Source of the DNA: Mesorhizobium temperatum | GTDB lineage: Bacteria > Pseudomonadota > Alphaproteobacteria > Rhizobiales > Rhizobiaceae | DNA length: 64,000 bases | Reading direction: 5' to 3' | Assembly: GCF_002284575.1 (NCBI RefSeq) | Contig: NZ_NPKJ01000041.1 | Location: 186,431 to 250,430, forward strand | Shown: positions 44,106 to 52,856 of the stretch, piece by piece | Numbering within the stretch: the first letter of the stretch is position 1 | How the letters are laid out: each line of letters begins with the position of its first letter | Program-made: the position numbers and the translations under genes | The notes under the pieces: generated by a model | The model's database searches: none | What the model was told of the DNA's origin: nothing | Seen by the model: the letters and a program-made list of their open reading frames with translations, nothing else

Positions 44106-44972
44106 ATGGCCGTTGAGCATGACAGAGATATCGTCAGCGCCCCGAGCGAGCTGATGAAATTCGAGACCCGCCATGTGCCGGGCGCGCTAAAGCTGTCGCA
44201 GGAGATGGGCTGGCCTTATCGCCAGGAGGACTGGGAATTTGCCTTGACGGTCGGCAATGGCCTGGTCCTCGAGCGGGCAGGACAGGTGATCGGCACTGCC
44301 ATGTCGTGGAATTACGGACAGGCCTATGCCATGGCCGGGATGATCATAGTCACTGGCTCCGCACAAGGCGGTGGCAACGGCTCCCGGCTCTTTGACGGGT
44401 TGCTTCAGGCCACGGACGGTCGCAACGTGCTGCTCAATTCGACGGAAGAGGGGCTCGCGCTCTATAAGCGGCGCGGCTTTACCGCCTGGGGCAGGGTGCT
44501 TCAGCTTCAGGGCCCGCTGACCGTCGCCGTGACGCAGAGTGCCCGCAACGACGTTCGCCAGGCGACGGTCTCCGACCTCGCGGCGATCCAGGCGTTCGAC
44601 GAACGGGCCATGGGCATGCCCCGGCCGTCGATGGTGGCTGCGCTCGCCGATGCGGGCAAGGTCGTCGTTATCGAGCGCGCGGGACGGGTTGCAGGCTACG
44701 CCATCGCCAGGAAGTTCGGGCGCGGCTATGTCGTCGGCCCCTGTGCGGCCGAAAGCGTGGAGGACGCGCGGCTTTTGATCCTGGCGCAGCTTTCCAGACT
44801 TCACGATCAATTCGTTCGCATCGACGTCTATGCCGAAGATGGATTGGGCGACTGGCTCGAGAGCCTCGGCCTCGAGCGAGCCGGCGGTGCGACCGCAATG
44901 GTCAAAGGGCAACGACCCGTCTCCGACGGGTCGGCCCATATGTATGCCTTGGCGAACCAATCGTTCTTTTAG
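44106..44972 (+). CDS. Two-domain GNAT-family N-acetyltransferase (copy 3 of 3)
   Basis: A 288-residue protein matching copies 1 and 2. It shows MGWPYRQEDWEFALTVGNG, MIIVTGSAQGGGNGSRLFDG for the acetyl-CoA site, LALYKRRGFTAWGRV, then a C-terminal domain with AFDERAMGMPRPSMV and GRGYVVGPCAAES, ending MYALANQSFF. The first ATG (44106) lacks a clear ribosome site; a Met 16 codons in (MKFETRHVPGALKL) may be the real start. It ends 8 bp before the DSD1-type gene, so again a GNAT is paired with a PLP enzyme. Confidence 0.82.
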   Translation: MAVEHDRDIVSAPSELMKFETRHVPGALKLSQEMGWPYRQEDWEFALTVGNGLVLERAGQVIGTAMSWNYGQAYAMAGMIIVTGSAQGGGNGSRLFDGLLQATDGRNVLLNSTEEGLALYKRRGFTAWGRVLQLQGPLTVAVTQSARNDVRQATVSDLAAIQAFDERAMGMPRPSMVAALADAGKVVVIERAGRVAGYAIARKFGRGYVVGPCAAESVEDARLLILAQLSRLHDQFVRIDVYAEDGLGDWLESLGLERAGGATAMVKGQRPVSDGSAHMYALANQSFF

Positions 44973-44980
44973 GAAACGAG

Positions 44981-46162
44981 ATGATGGACAAGATGGCGGC
45001 AAACCTGTCAGTGAGCGAGACGGCCAAGAGCATCGACGCCCTGGTCACCCCGGCTCTGCTTCTGGACCGTGGACGGCTCGGGCACAACATCCAGGGTTTG
45101 GCTGAGCGCGCCAAGAAGCTTGGCGTGGTGCTGCGCCCGCATATGAAGACGGCCAAAAGCATCGACGTCGCCCGGTGCGTGTTCCCCCGCGAACCCGGTC
45201 CGATCACGGTCTCGACCATCGCCGAGGCAGAGTATTTCGCGGGCCACGGCTTTCGAGACATGACCTATGCGGTCGGCATGTCGGCGGCTTCGGCCATCCG
45301 CGCCATGGAGCTTTGTCGCCGCACTGGCGTCGACCTGAAGCTGCTGCTCGATACTGTGGAGCAGGCTGATGTTTTGGCCAACGTGCTCGAGGCCATCGGC
45401 GTGACACCGTCCGTCTTCATCGAACTGGACTGCGATGATCATCGCGGTGGATTGAAGCCGGACGATCCCAAGCTGCTCGAAGTGGCCAACAGGGTCGTCG
45501 CAGCGGGCGCCAACCTCGTCGGCGTCCTCGCCCATGCCGGCGAGTCCTATGGCTTGAGTACGCCCGATGCGCTGGTCAAGGCAGCCGAGAACGAGCGTTT
45601 GGCCACGGTGCGCGCCGCCGAAATCCTGCGCGCTCACGGTCATCCCTGCCCGATCGTCAGCCTCGGCTCGACGCCGACCGCACACTTCGCCGAGAATCTG
45701 GAAGGCATTACGGAGTTGCGCGCCGGGGTCTACATGTTTTTCGACCTCGTCCAGCACGGGGTCGGGGTCTGTGCCATCGATGATATCGCGATTTCCGTGT
45801 TGGCCACTGTGATCGGCGCCAAGCCGGAAAAAGGATGGGTGCTGGTCGATGCCGGGTGGATGGCGCTGTCGCGCGACCGGGGAACCGCAAACCAGCAGAT
45901 CGACCAGGGCTACGGCGTGGTTTGCGACGACAAGGGGCGGGTGCTTGAAGATGTGATCGTGGCCCAGGCCAGCCAGGAGCACGGCATCCTCGCCATTCGT
46001 GCCGGTTCCGGCAAGAGCATGCCCAAGCTCCCGGTCGGTACGCGAATCCGGATCTTGCCGAATCATGCCTGCGCGATGGCCGCCCAGCATGACTTCTACA
46101 GCGTCATCAACGGTGAGAACCCGGAGATCGAAGCGCGTTGGGAGCGGATCCGCGGATGGTAG
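44981..46162 (+). CDS. DSD1-family PLP enzyme (D-threonine aldolase / D-hydroxyaspartate dehydratase type)
   Basis: A 393-residue alanine-racemase-fold enzyme. PLP-binding Lys56 lies in RPHMKTAKS, and VLAHAGESYG and SLGSTPTAHF follow. The C-terminal zinc ligands are His362 and Cys364 in LPNHACAMAAQHD. Family members cleave D-threonine and other D-3-hydroxy amino acids to glycine plus aldehyde, or dehydrate D-serine or D-threo-3-hydroxyaspartate. The zinc pair is complete, so it should be active. It sits between GNAT copy 3 and a DAO gene; the product could feed the DAO or the aldehyde dehydrogenase. Confidence 0.87.
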   Translation: MMDKMAANLSVSETAKSIDALVTPALLLDRGRLGHNIQGLAERAKKLGVVLRPHMKTAKSIDVARCVFPREPGPITVSTIAEAEYFAGHGFRDMTYAVGMSAASAIRAMELCRRTGVDLKLLLDTVEQADVLANVLEAIGVTPSVFIELDCDDHRGGLKPDDPKLLEVANRVVAAGANLVGVLAHAGESYGLSTPDALVKAAENERLATVRAAEILRAHGHPCPIVSLGSTPTAHFAENLEGITELRAGVYMFFDLVQHGVGVCAIDDIAISVLATVIGAKPEKGWVLVDAGWMALSRDRGTANQQIDQGYGVVCDDKGRVLEDVIVAQASQEHGILAIRAGSGKSMPKLPVGTRIRILPNHACAMAAQHDFYSVINGENPEIEARWERIRGW

Positions 46163-46223
46163 AGGCTCCAATCGCAACGCTTTGCATGGCGCCCATGCAA
46201 ACTGACGCACTGGTGGTGCAATT

Positions 46224-47498
46224 ATGAAGTTTACATCTTATTGGCTGGATACCTCTCAGCCGTTCAATGAGGGCGCGTCCGAACCCCTCGAAGGCCACTA
46301 CGATGTAGCGATTGTGGGCGGCGGCCTGACCGGATCTTCCGCTGCACTGGCCCTTGCCAAGAAGGGCGCCCGGGTTGCCCTGTTGGAGGCCGAAACGATC
46401 GGCAACGCCGCGTCCGGCCGCAATGGCGGCATGTGCAACAACGGCTTTGCCCAGAACTATGGGATCATGGCCGGCAAGTACGGCAAGGATGCCGCGAACG
46501 CGCTCTATAAGGCATTCGACGCTGGCGTCGATATGGTCGAGCGGCTGGTCCAGGAAGAACTGATCGACTGCAGCTTCGCCCGCGTCGGCAAGCTCAAGCT
46601 TGCTGCCAAGCCGGAGCACTACGACATGCTGGCGCGCAGCCAGGAACTCCTGGCGGCCAATGTCGATCCCGGAACGAGGATGATCGCGCGCGCCGACCTG
46701 CGAACCGAAGTCGGCACCAACAGCTACTATGGCGGGCTGCTCTTTCCCAAGGGTGCCGGCATGCATGTGGGCCGGTTCGTCCGGGGCCTGGCGACCGCCG
46801 CCGCGCGGCGTGGCGCCGAGGTCTATGAACGGGCTCCGGTCATGGCCATCCGCAAGGTCCCCGCCGGGCATGAAGTAGAGACCCCACGCGGCAAAATCGT
46901 CGCGCGGCAGGTCCTGCTGGCGAGCGGCATTTCCCAGGTTGGTCCGCTCGGATGGATACGCCGTCGCATCGTGCCGGTCGGCGCCTTCCTGATTGTGACG
47001 GAACCGCTGTCGCCTTCGCAACTTCAACGCCTCATGCCGACGCGTCGCATGGTCGTCGACACGCGCAACCTCGTCGTCTACTGGCGGCTCACTCCGGACA
47101 ATCGCATGCTGTTCGGCGGGCGAGCGCGGTTTGCGGTGTCCGATCCTCAATCCGACGAAAAGAGCGGCCGCATCCTGAAAGCGGCGATGGTCGAAGTCTA
47201 TCCAGAACTGGCCAGCACCCGGATCGATTACTGCTGGGGCGGCATGGTAGATATGACCCGCGACCGCCTGCCACGCGCCGGAGAGCGCGACGGCATCTAC
47301 TACTCAATGGGCTATAGCGGACACGGCACCCACATGTCGACGCTGATGGGCAGCATCATGGCCGAGGTCATGGACGGGCGGCCCGACCTGAACCCTTGGA
47401 AGGATTTCGACTGGCCGGCGATCCCTGGATATTTCGGACGTCCCTGGTTCCTGCCGATCCTTGGTGCCTATTACCGCATGAAGGACCTTGTAGGATGA
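46224..47498 (+). CDS. DAO-family FAD-dependent oxidoreductase, PuuB/OrdL-like
   Basis: A 424-residue flavoenzyme: YDVAIVGGGLTGSSAALAL near residue 27, AASGRNGGMCNNG after the first strand-helix unit, and YCWGGMVDMTRDRLPRAG and MGYSGHGTHMSTLMG near the C-terminus. It matches the gamma-glutamylputrescine oxidase group, which oxidises amines to aldehydes. Its stop overlaps the start of the aldehyde dehydrogenase gene by 4 bp (ATGA), strong evidence that the aldehyde it makes is passed to that enzyme. It is closely related to the DAO at 52857-54134 and the fragment at 34055. Confidence 0.88.
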   Translation: MKFTSYWLDTSQPFNEGASEPLEGHYDVAIVGGGLTGSSAALALAKKGARVALLEAETIGNAASGRNGGMCNNGFAQNYGIMAGKYGKDAANALYKAFDAGVDMVERLVQEELIDCSFARVGKLKLAAKPEHYDMLARSQELLAANVDPGTRMIARADLRTEVGTNSYYGGLLFPKGAGMHVGRFVRGLATAAARRGAEVYERAPVMAIRKVPAGHEVETPRGKIVARQVLLASGISQVGPLGWIRRRIVPVGAFLIVTEPLSPSQLQRLMPTRRMVVDTRNLVVYWRLTPDNRMLFGGRARFAVSDPQSDEKSGRILKAAMVEVYPELASTRIDYCWGGMVDMTRDRLPRAGERDGIYYSMGYSGHGTHMSTLMGSIMAEVMDGRPDLNPWKDFDWPAIPGYFGRPWFLPILGAYYRMKDLVG

Positions 47499-48949
47499 TC
47501 ACGCCCCTCGAACACCTGTCCAGCAACGGCCGCCTGGACAAGTTCTTCATCGACGGTCAATGGGTCGAGCCGAGGGGCACCGCCAAGGGCGTCGTCGTGA
47601 ATCCCGCCACCGAAGAGGTCGTAAGCCAGTTTCCGCTCGGAAACAGCGCGGACGTGGACGCGGCCGTTTCAGCGGCCCGCCGGGTGTTCGCCACCTGGAG
47701 CCGTACCAAGCCGGAATACCGCGCGGGTCTGCTTGATCGCCTGCAGGCGCTGCTCGAAGCGCGCAATGAACTGCTTGCGCAATGCTTGAGCCTCGAAATG
47801 GGCGCGGCGATCGGATATGCGCGCACCGCGCAGGTGCCGCTAGCGATCGCCCATGTGAGGGTCGCTCGCGATGTCCTGACAGCCTTCCCCTTCGTCGAGC
47901 AGCGCGGCCACACCGCCGTCACCCACGAACCGATCGGTGTCTGCGCCCTGATCACGCCTTGGAACTGGCCACTCTACCAGATCACCGCCAAGGTCGCGCC
48001 GGCGCTGGCCGCAGGCTGCACGGTCGTGCTGAAGCCAAGCGAGCTCTCTCCCTTGGACGCCCTGCTGTTCGCCGAGGCGATCGAGGAAGCCGGCTTCCCT
48101 GCCGGTGTCTTCAACCTCGTCAATGGTGATGGCCCAGGCGTCGGTGCGGGTCTCGCCTCCCATGCGGATGTCGACATGATCTCCATTACCGGCTCCACCC
48201 GTGCCGGCATCGCGGTGGCCCAGGCCGCCGCGCCGACGGTCAAGCGGGTCGCGCAGGAGCTCGGCGGCAAGTCGCCGAACGTGATCCTGCCCGACGCCGA
48301 TCTCGATCGCGCCGTTTCGCTGGGCATAGCCGCCGCCTTCCGCAATCTCGGCCAGTCATGCAGTGCGCCGACGCGCATGATCGTGCCGCGCGCGCTGCTT
48401 TCCGAGATCGAGTCAATTGCCCAGCGGGCCGCGGATGAGATCGTCGTCGGCGATCCTCTTTCGGAGGCCACCACCCACGGCGCAATCGCCAATCGTGCTC
48501 AGTTCGACCGGATCCAAACAATGATCGACGTCGGCGTTTCGGAAGGCGCAAAACTTCTCACCGGCGGACTTGGCCGTCCGGACGGCCTAGATGTCGGGCT
48601 CTATGTGAAGCCGACCATCTTTTCCGACGTGCGCACGGGCATGCGCATCGCTCAGGAGGAGGTCTTCGGGCCGGTCCTTTGCATCATCCCCTACGACACA
48701 GTCGACGAGGCCGTCACCATCGCCAATGACACCATCTATGGCCTCGGGGCCCATGTGCAGGGCAGGGATATGGACGTCGCCAAGTACGTCGCGTCGCGGA
48801 TTCGCGCCGGTCAAGTGCATCTCAACTACCCGGCGTGGGATCCACACGCGCCATTTGGTGGTTTCAAGCAATCCGGAAACGGACGCGAATACGGCCTCGA
48901 GGGCATGTTGGAGTATCTCGAGGTCAAGTCCATCCTCGGCTATTTCTAG
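47495..48949 (+). CDS. Aldehyde dehydrogenase family protein
   Basis: A 484-residue aldehyde dehydrogenase with Glu255 (RVAQELGGKSPN) and catalytic Cys289 (LGQSCSAPTRM). It has TPWNWPLYQITAK, ITGSTRAG and APFGGFKQSGNGREYG. The ATG at 47495 overlaps the DAO stop. It is of the broad-substrate betaine/aminobutyraldehyde type rather than the GabD type found at 26047. It would oxidise the aldehyde released by the coupled DAO enzyme. It is the last gene of the GNAT-DSD1-DAO-ALDH operon; the 219 bp after it hold nothing recognised. Confidence 0.9.
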   Translation: MITPLEHLSSNGRLDKFFIDGQWVEPRGTAKGVVVNPATEEVVSQFPLGNSADVDAAVSAARRVFATWSRTKPEYRAGLLDRLQALLEARNELLAQCLSLEMGAAIGYARTAQVPLAIAHVRVARDVLTAFPFVEQRGHTAVTHEPIGVCALITPWNWPLYQITAKVAPALAAGCTVVLKPSELSPLDALLFAEAIEEAGFPAGVFNLVNGDGPGVGAGLASHADVDMISITGSTRAGIAVAQAAAPTVKRVAQELGGKSPNVILPDADLDRAVSLGIAAAFRNLGQSCSAPTRMIVPRALLSEIESIAQRAADEIVVGDPLSEATTHGAIANRAQFDRIQTMIDVGVSEGAKLLTGGLGRPDGLDVGLYVKPTIFSDVRTGMRIAQEEVFGPVLCIIPYDTVDEAVTIANDTIYGLGAHVQGRDMDVAKYVASRIRAGQVHLNYPAWDPHAPFGGFKQSGNGREYGLEGMLEYLEVKSILGYF

Positions 48950-49168
48950 GCGACATCTTCGCCAAGCGCAGAGGGCGCGCCGGTGGCGCTATCTATGCCA
49001 GTAGGCCGGGGCGGATCGTTAACCAGTTAAAAGACTGCGCGGCTCGCTGCGCTTGTCGCCGAGCTCTACGAGAGGCGGCAGCTCGGTTTCGGCAGGCGGA
49101 CATCGCGTGGCCGAACAATATTGCGGCAAGACTCGTATTAGGCATTTGCACCCTGTCCCACTTTTGTC

Positions 49169-49849
49169 CTATCGCTGCTCTAAACGCCGTTTCACGTTTT
49201 CAACCCCAAGTCCGGGGCTTGTCAGAACTGGAAGACTGTGGGTCGTGCCCCGCACCGCACGAGCCATCGAGGCCTGCGCAAAAATGACCACATCGACCTT
49301 CTGCGACAGCTCTTCGAGAGCTAGGCGGATTTGCGCGTCATGGGCTTCGACGTCCCCGCCGGCGAGGAGTTGAAACGCTCCCTCAACAAGCACATCGTCG
49401 ATCGCTACATCCTTGCCCGCCTCGTATGCCTTGCGCTTCAGCAGATCCACGGTCGGCACCAGCGTTGTGGACAAGGTCGCCAGGACACCTATGCGGTTTC
49501 CATGCTCGACAGCGGCTTTGGCCATGCCTTCATCAATACGGAACAGCGGCACAGGACAAAGCGGCGCAATGGCATCGACTGCCGGTCCGAGAGTCGAGCA
49601 TGTGACGACAATCGCATCTGCCCCGGCGTCGACTGCCGACGATACGTAGGTAGCAAGCCTTCGTTTCGTCAGATCGGATAGCGACCCGCGCTCAATCGTA
49701 TTTCTCAAGAGGCTCTCGTCGAGGATCGCGAACGGCTTCCAGTCGGGCAAATGTTCCTTGGCGAGGCCCTCGAACTCGGAAACAAGGCCGGAAACCGTAT
49801 GGATGAAAGCCAGCTTTCTGGCGGAAGTGCTCGTAGTTTGATCTGACAT
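49169..49849 (-). CDS. Asp/Glu/hydantoin racemase-superfamily protein
   Basis: A 226-residue protein from the ATG at 49849; the frame can extend to 49942 but the added residues are Ser-rich and unlike the family. It begins KLAFIHTVSGLVSEF, has the first catalytic-type cysteine in VVTCSTLGPAV, and near the C-terminus reads IFAQASMARAV followed by LTSPGLGVENV. At the site where racemases carry the second cysteine it has Ala/Ser, so a two-base racemase mechanism is doubtful; isomerase or lyase chemistry is possible. I recall an 'AQASM' branch of this superfamily without assigned function. Confidence 0.75.
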   Translation of the reverse strand: MSDQTTSTSARKLAFIHTVSGLVSEFEGLAKEHLPDWKPFAILDESLLRNTIERGSLSDLTKRRLATYVSSAVDAGADAIVVTCSTLGPAVDAIAPLCPVPLFRIDEGMAKAAVEHGNRIGVLATLSTTLVPTVDLLKRKAYEAGKDVAIDDVLVEGAFQLLAGGDVEAHDAQIRLALEELSQKVDVVIFAQASMARAVRGTTHSLPVLTSPGLGVENVKRRLEQR

Positions 49850-50030
49850 GTGGTTGTCCATCAAGTTGCTGGAAGCTGAGTTGGCGGAACTGGATGTCTG
49901 GACCAGTTCATCAACCTGGTCACTCGTGAGAATCCTCTTCACGAAACGGTTCAGATCGCGCTTGGGCCTCTAGATATGCAGACCCGCAATCGCTCAGCGC
50001 GCTTTGCTGTCGGTACGCGGCTAAATTGCA

Positions 50031-51357
50031 TCAGAAGGCGCCGACTTCAATTTGCGATCTGTCCGTGAAGCGTGACATGCGGAATGGAGTCGGATCGACG
50101 CTTGCCGCGTCACCCGCGACCAGATCCGCCGCCAGATGGCCAATGCCAGGGCCGGCGCCGAAGCCGTGTCCGGAACAGCCTGCGGCGACGAATACGCCGC
50201 CGATGCTGTCGACCGCTGAAATCACGGGTACGGCGTCCGGTGTGAAGTCGATATGCCCACCCCAGGAGGACACGATGCCGGCATCGGCAATGGCGGGGAA
50301 CAGGGCCCTTATCCGCGTCATGATGGTTGCTATCATCCGCTTGTCCGGAGCGGGATCGAGGACGCGGATGCGTTCAAAGGGGGTTGGCCTGTCGAGATGC
50401 CAGCGACCGAGTGTTTGCGGGCCCTCGAAGAACGAGCGGCCGATGCCGATCTCGACGGCCTTCAGCCGTTTGATGAACATCGGCAGAAAAGGGCGGACAT
50501 AGCGGATCCCCTGCGGCGTGATCTCGAGGGTCGCCCTGCCGCTGGCGGCTATCGTGTAGCTGCCATCGATCCGGCGCGTTAGGGCACCGTCAGACGTATA
50601 GATTGCCCCGCCAAAATCCGGTGCAGGAGCCGTCCGTAAGGTGGTCTGACGGACGCTGGCCTGCGGCAGCGAAACCGCATGCATGCGCAGGAAAGCAGAA
50701 GCCCAGGCGCCGGCGGCACATAGCACCGCGCTGGTGCGGATAAGGCCCTTCTCGGTGACGACGCCGCTCACTTGCCCATTGGTGATATCCAGGCCGCGTG
50801 CCGCGCAGTTCTGATGAATGGTCGCGCCATGCTTGCGCGCGCCTTCGGCGATCCGAGGGGGCAGCGAGCCAGGGCTCGGCCTTGCCATCGTCTGCCGCGT
50901 GGACGCCGCCCAGCCATTTGCGGCCTCCAGCCGCAGGAACGGCGGCAGTGGCCTCGTCGGCAGTAAGCATCCGCGTATTGACGTCGAACCGCCGCGCAAC
51001 CTCGCGCCACTTGTCCCATTCGGCGAGTTGCTTTGGATTGTCCGTCGCATAGATGAGCCCGCAACGGCGGAAGCCAAGGTCGTGCCCGATCTCTTCGGTC
51101 AGCTCTTCCCACAGCCGCAGCGCCAGATTGGCAAGTGGCAATTCACGTGCATCGCGGTTCTGCCGACGGCACCAGCCCCAGTTCCGGCTTGACTGTTCGC
51201 AGCCGACATACCCCTTTTCGATAAGCGCCACCGACAGGCCGCGCCGCGCCAGGAAATAGGCCGCGCTGGCGCCGACAATCCCGCCGCCGATCACCACGAC
51301 GTCCGCCGACTTGGGGAGCGTTTCATCGCTGCTGATGTGGTGGATTAAAGGTGGCAT
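50031..51357 (-). pseudogene. DAO-family FAD oxidoreductase gene interrupted by one frameshift
   Basis: The N-terminal part from the ATG at 51357 encodes DVVVIGGGIVGASAAYFLA, SSRNWGWCRRQNRDARELP and GGVHAADDGKAEP. The frame then breaks in a run of five G (C on the coding strand) at 50857-50861. The next frame continues PPRIAEGARKHGATIHQ, SFFEGPQTLGRWHLDRP and GCSGHGFGAGPGIG to the stop. Removing one base of the run restores a protein of about 440 residues parallel to the DAO at 32558-33883. It may be a pseudogene, a phase-variable tract or a sequencing error. Confidence 0.78.
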
Positions 51358-51567
51358 GCGGGCCTCGGCAATCAATGAGCGCTCCCAGTATCGGCGACCG
51401 GTGCCGCAGAATGCACTGACTGCAGCCGCATTTCGGTATCTTGCACCGAATATCGCCGGCATCCGGCAAGTGACGGCGATTTTATCGTCGTCAAGAGCTG
51501 CGGCGCTGCCGTGATTGAGGATTTAAAATCAATGTCATAATTTCTTGACGAAATTCCCAAAATCGCC

Positions 51568-51786
51568 TTCCGCGTGTTCGGTGGCATTCCGCGGCGCGGT
51601 ATCTACGACAACATGAAGACCGCAATCGACAAGGCCGGCCGTGGCAAGGAGCGCGACGTCAATGTCCGCTTCATGGCCATGGCCAGCCACTATCTCTTCG
51701 AGCCCGCGTTCTGCAATCCGGCATCGGGCTGGGAGAAGGGACTGGTCGAGAAGAACGTCCAGGATGCCCGCCACCGCCTTTGGCAA
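51568..51786 (+). mobile_element. Fragment of an IS21-family transposase gene (istA)
   Basis: The frame reads FGGIPRRGIYDNMKTAIDK, then RFMAMASHYLFEPAFCNPA and GWEKGLVEKNVQDARHRLWQ. This is the catalytic-core region of IstA with the DNMKTA and ASGWEKG signatures. The first half of the transposase, the last part and istB are missing, and after RHRLWQ the sequence no longer matches. No terminal inverted repeats were found. It is an insertion-sequence relic between a frameshifted DAO gene and HAD copy 2; the following 250 bp show no recognised gene. Confidence 0.8.
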
Positions 51787-52042
51787 TCCATCCTACGCGC
51801 CCCAGTCGTTGAGGCGGCCTTTCTCGTCTCCCGAAAGCGGCCCTTTCTGCTCCTCTGTCTCCTTCACCAAACCGAGGCCACGCTTCAGCTGGCAGGGCGA
51901 AAGAGACAGCACAGCGAAAGGGCGTGCTGGCTTGGCGGTCGACCGGAGGGCCTTGTGCTGAATGACCATGCATTGCGGCACATTCTGCCAAACGCCTGCG
52001 ATTATGCTCGGCTGATAGGGCAGATTGACAGGAACCAAGGAC

Positions 52043-52711
52043 ATGGATCGCTTCCGGCCGAAATACGTGACTTTTGATTGCCACGGCACGCTCATCAACT
52101 TCCAAATGGCGGAAGCCGCCAGGGATCTGTTCGGTCACCTTCTGGATGGGCCGCGCATGGACGAATTCATCAAAAACTTCCAAGGCTACCGCGTCGATGA
52201 GGTGCTGCAGGACTGGAAGCCTTATGCAGATGTCGTTCACAACGCACTGGAACGCACCTGCCGCCGCAACAGCGTCGCATTCCGTACCGAAGACGCCGAA
52301 ACGATCTACAACCGCATCCCGACCTGGGGGCCGCATCCGGACGTACCAGAGGGATTGGCGAAACTGGCCAAAGAAATTCCGCTGGTTATCCTTTCGAACT
52401 CCATGATGGCCCAAATTCCGTCGAACGTCGCAAAGCTCGGCGCGCCATTTCATGCCGTCTACACCGCTGAACAGGCGGGCGCCTACAAGCCGCACTTCAA
52501 GGCGTTCGAATATATGTTCGACATGCTGGGATGCGGACCAGAGGACATAACGCACGTTTCCTCGTCTTTCCGCCACGACCTGATGTCCGCCTATGATCTG
52601 GGGATCAAGAACAAGGTCTGGGTTAATCGCGGCCATGAACCTGCCAACCCCTACTACGAGTACACGGAAATCCGCGATGTGACGCAACTACCGGGCGTTT
52701 TCGGACTCTGA
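52043..52711 (+). CDS. Type II haloacid dehalogenase-like HAD hydrolase (copy 2)
   Basis: A 222-residue paralogue of the protein at 27632-28321, sharing long identical stretches such as RTEDAETIY-like and TWGPHPDVP, KEIPLVILSNSM, LGCGPEDITHVSSSF and KVWVNRGHEPANP. Nucleophile Asp12 is kept (TFDCHGTLINF). The ATG at 52043 follows CCAAGG. It lies beside the IS21 relic and converges with the PuuB-like DAO gene. The chemistry is hydrolytic on a 2-substituted acid by family; the real substrate is unknown. Confidence 0.84.
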   Translation: MDRFRPKYVTFDCHGTLINFQMAEAARDLFGHLLDGPRMDEFIKNFQGYRVDEVLQDWKPYADVVHNALERTCRRNSVAFRTEDAETIYNRIPTWGPHPDVPEGLAKLAKEIPLVILSNSMMAQIPSNVAKLGAPFHAVYTAEQAGAYKPHFKAFEYMFDMLGCGPEDITHVSSSFRHDLMSAYDLGIKNKVWVNRGHEPANPYYEYTEIRDVTQLPGVFGL

Positions 52712-52856
52712 GGGCGAGGGCTTGCCGGGGCCTTGCAGGGCACCGCGTCAAGGTCGCAGGCTAGACCGCATACGTGCGAGCAGGTGGCCAGGGCCTAGTT
52801 CAATGCGTGCCGAGATTGGCGGTGTCGGTCGGCCACTTTGGGGCTTCTCGGCGGGA

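Noticed and set aside
45008..46210. Minus-strand frame of 400 codons
   Set aside because: Antisense to the DSD1-type enzyme gene, whose PLP and zinc residues are intact on the plus strand.
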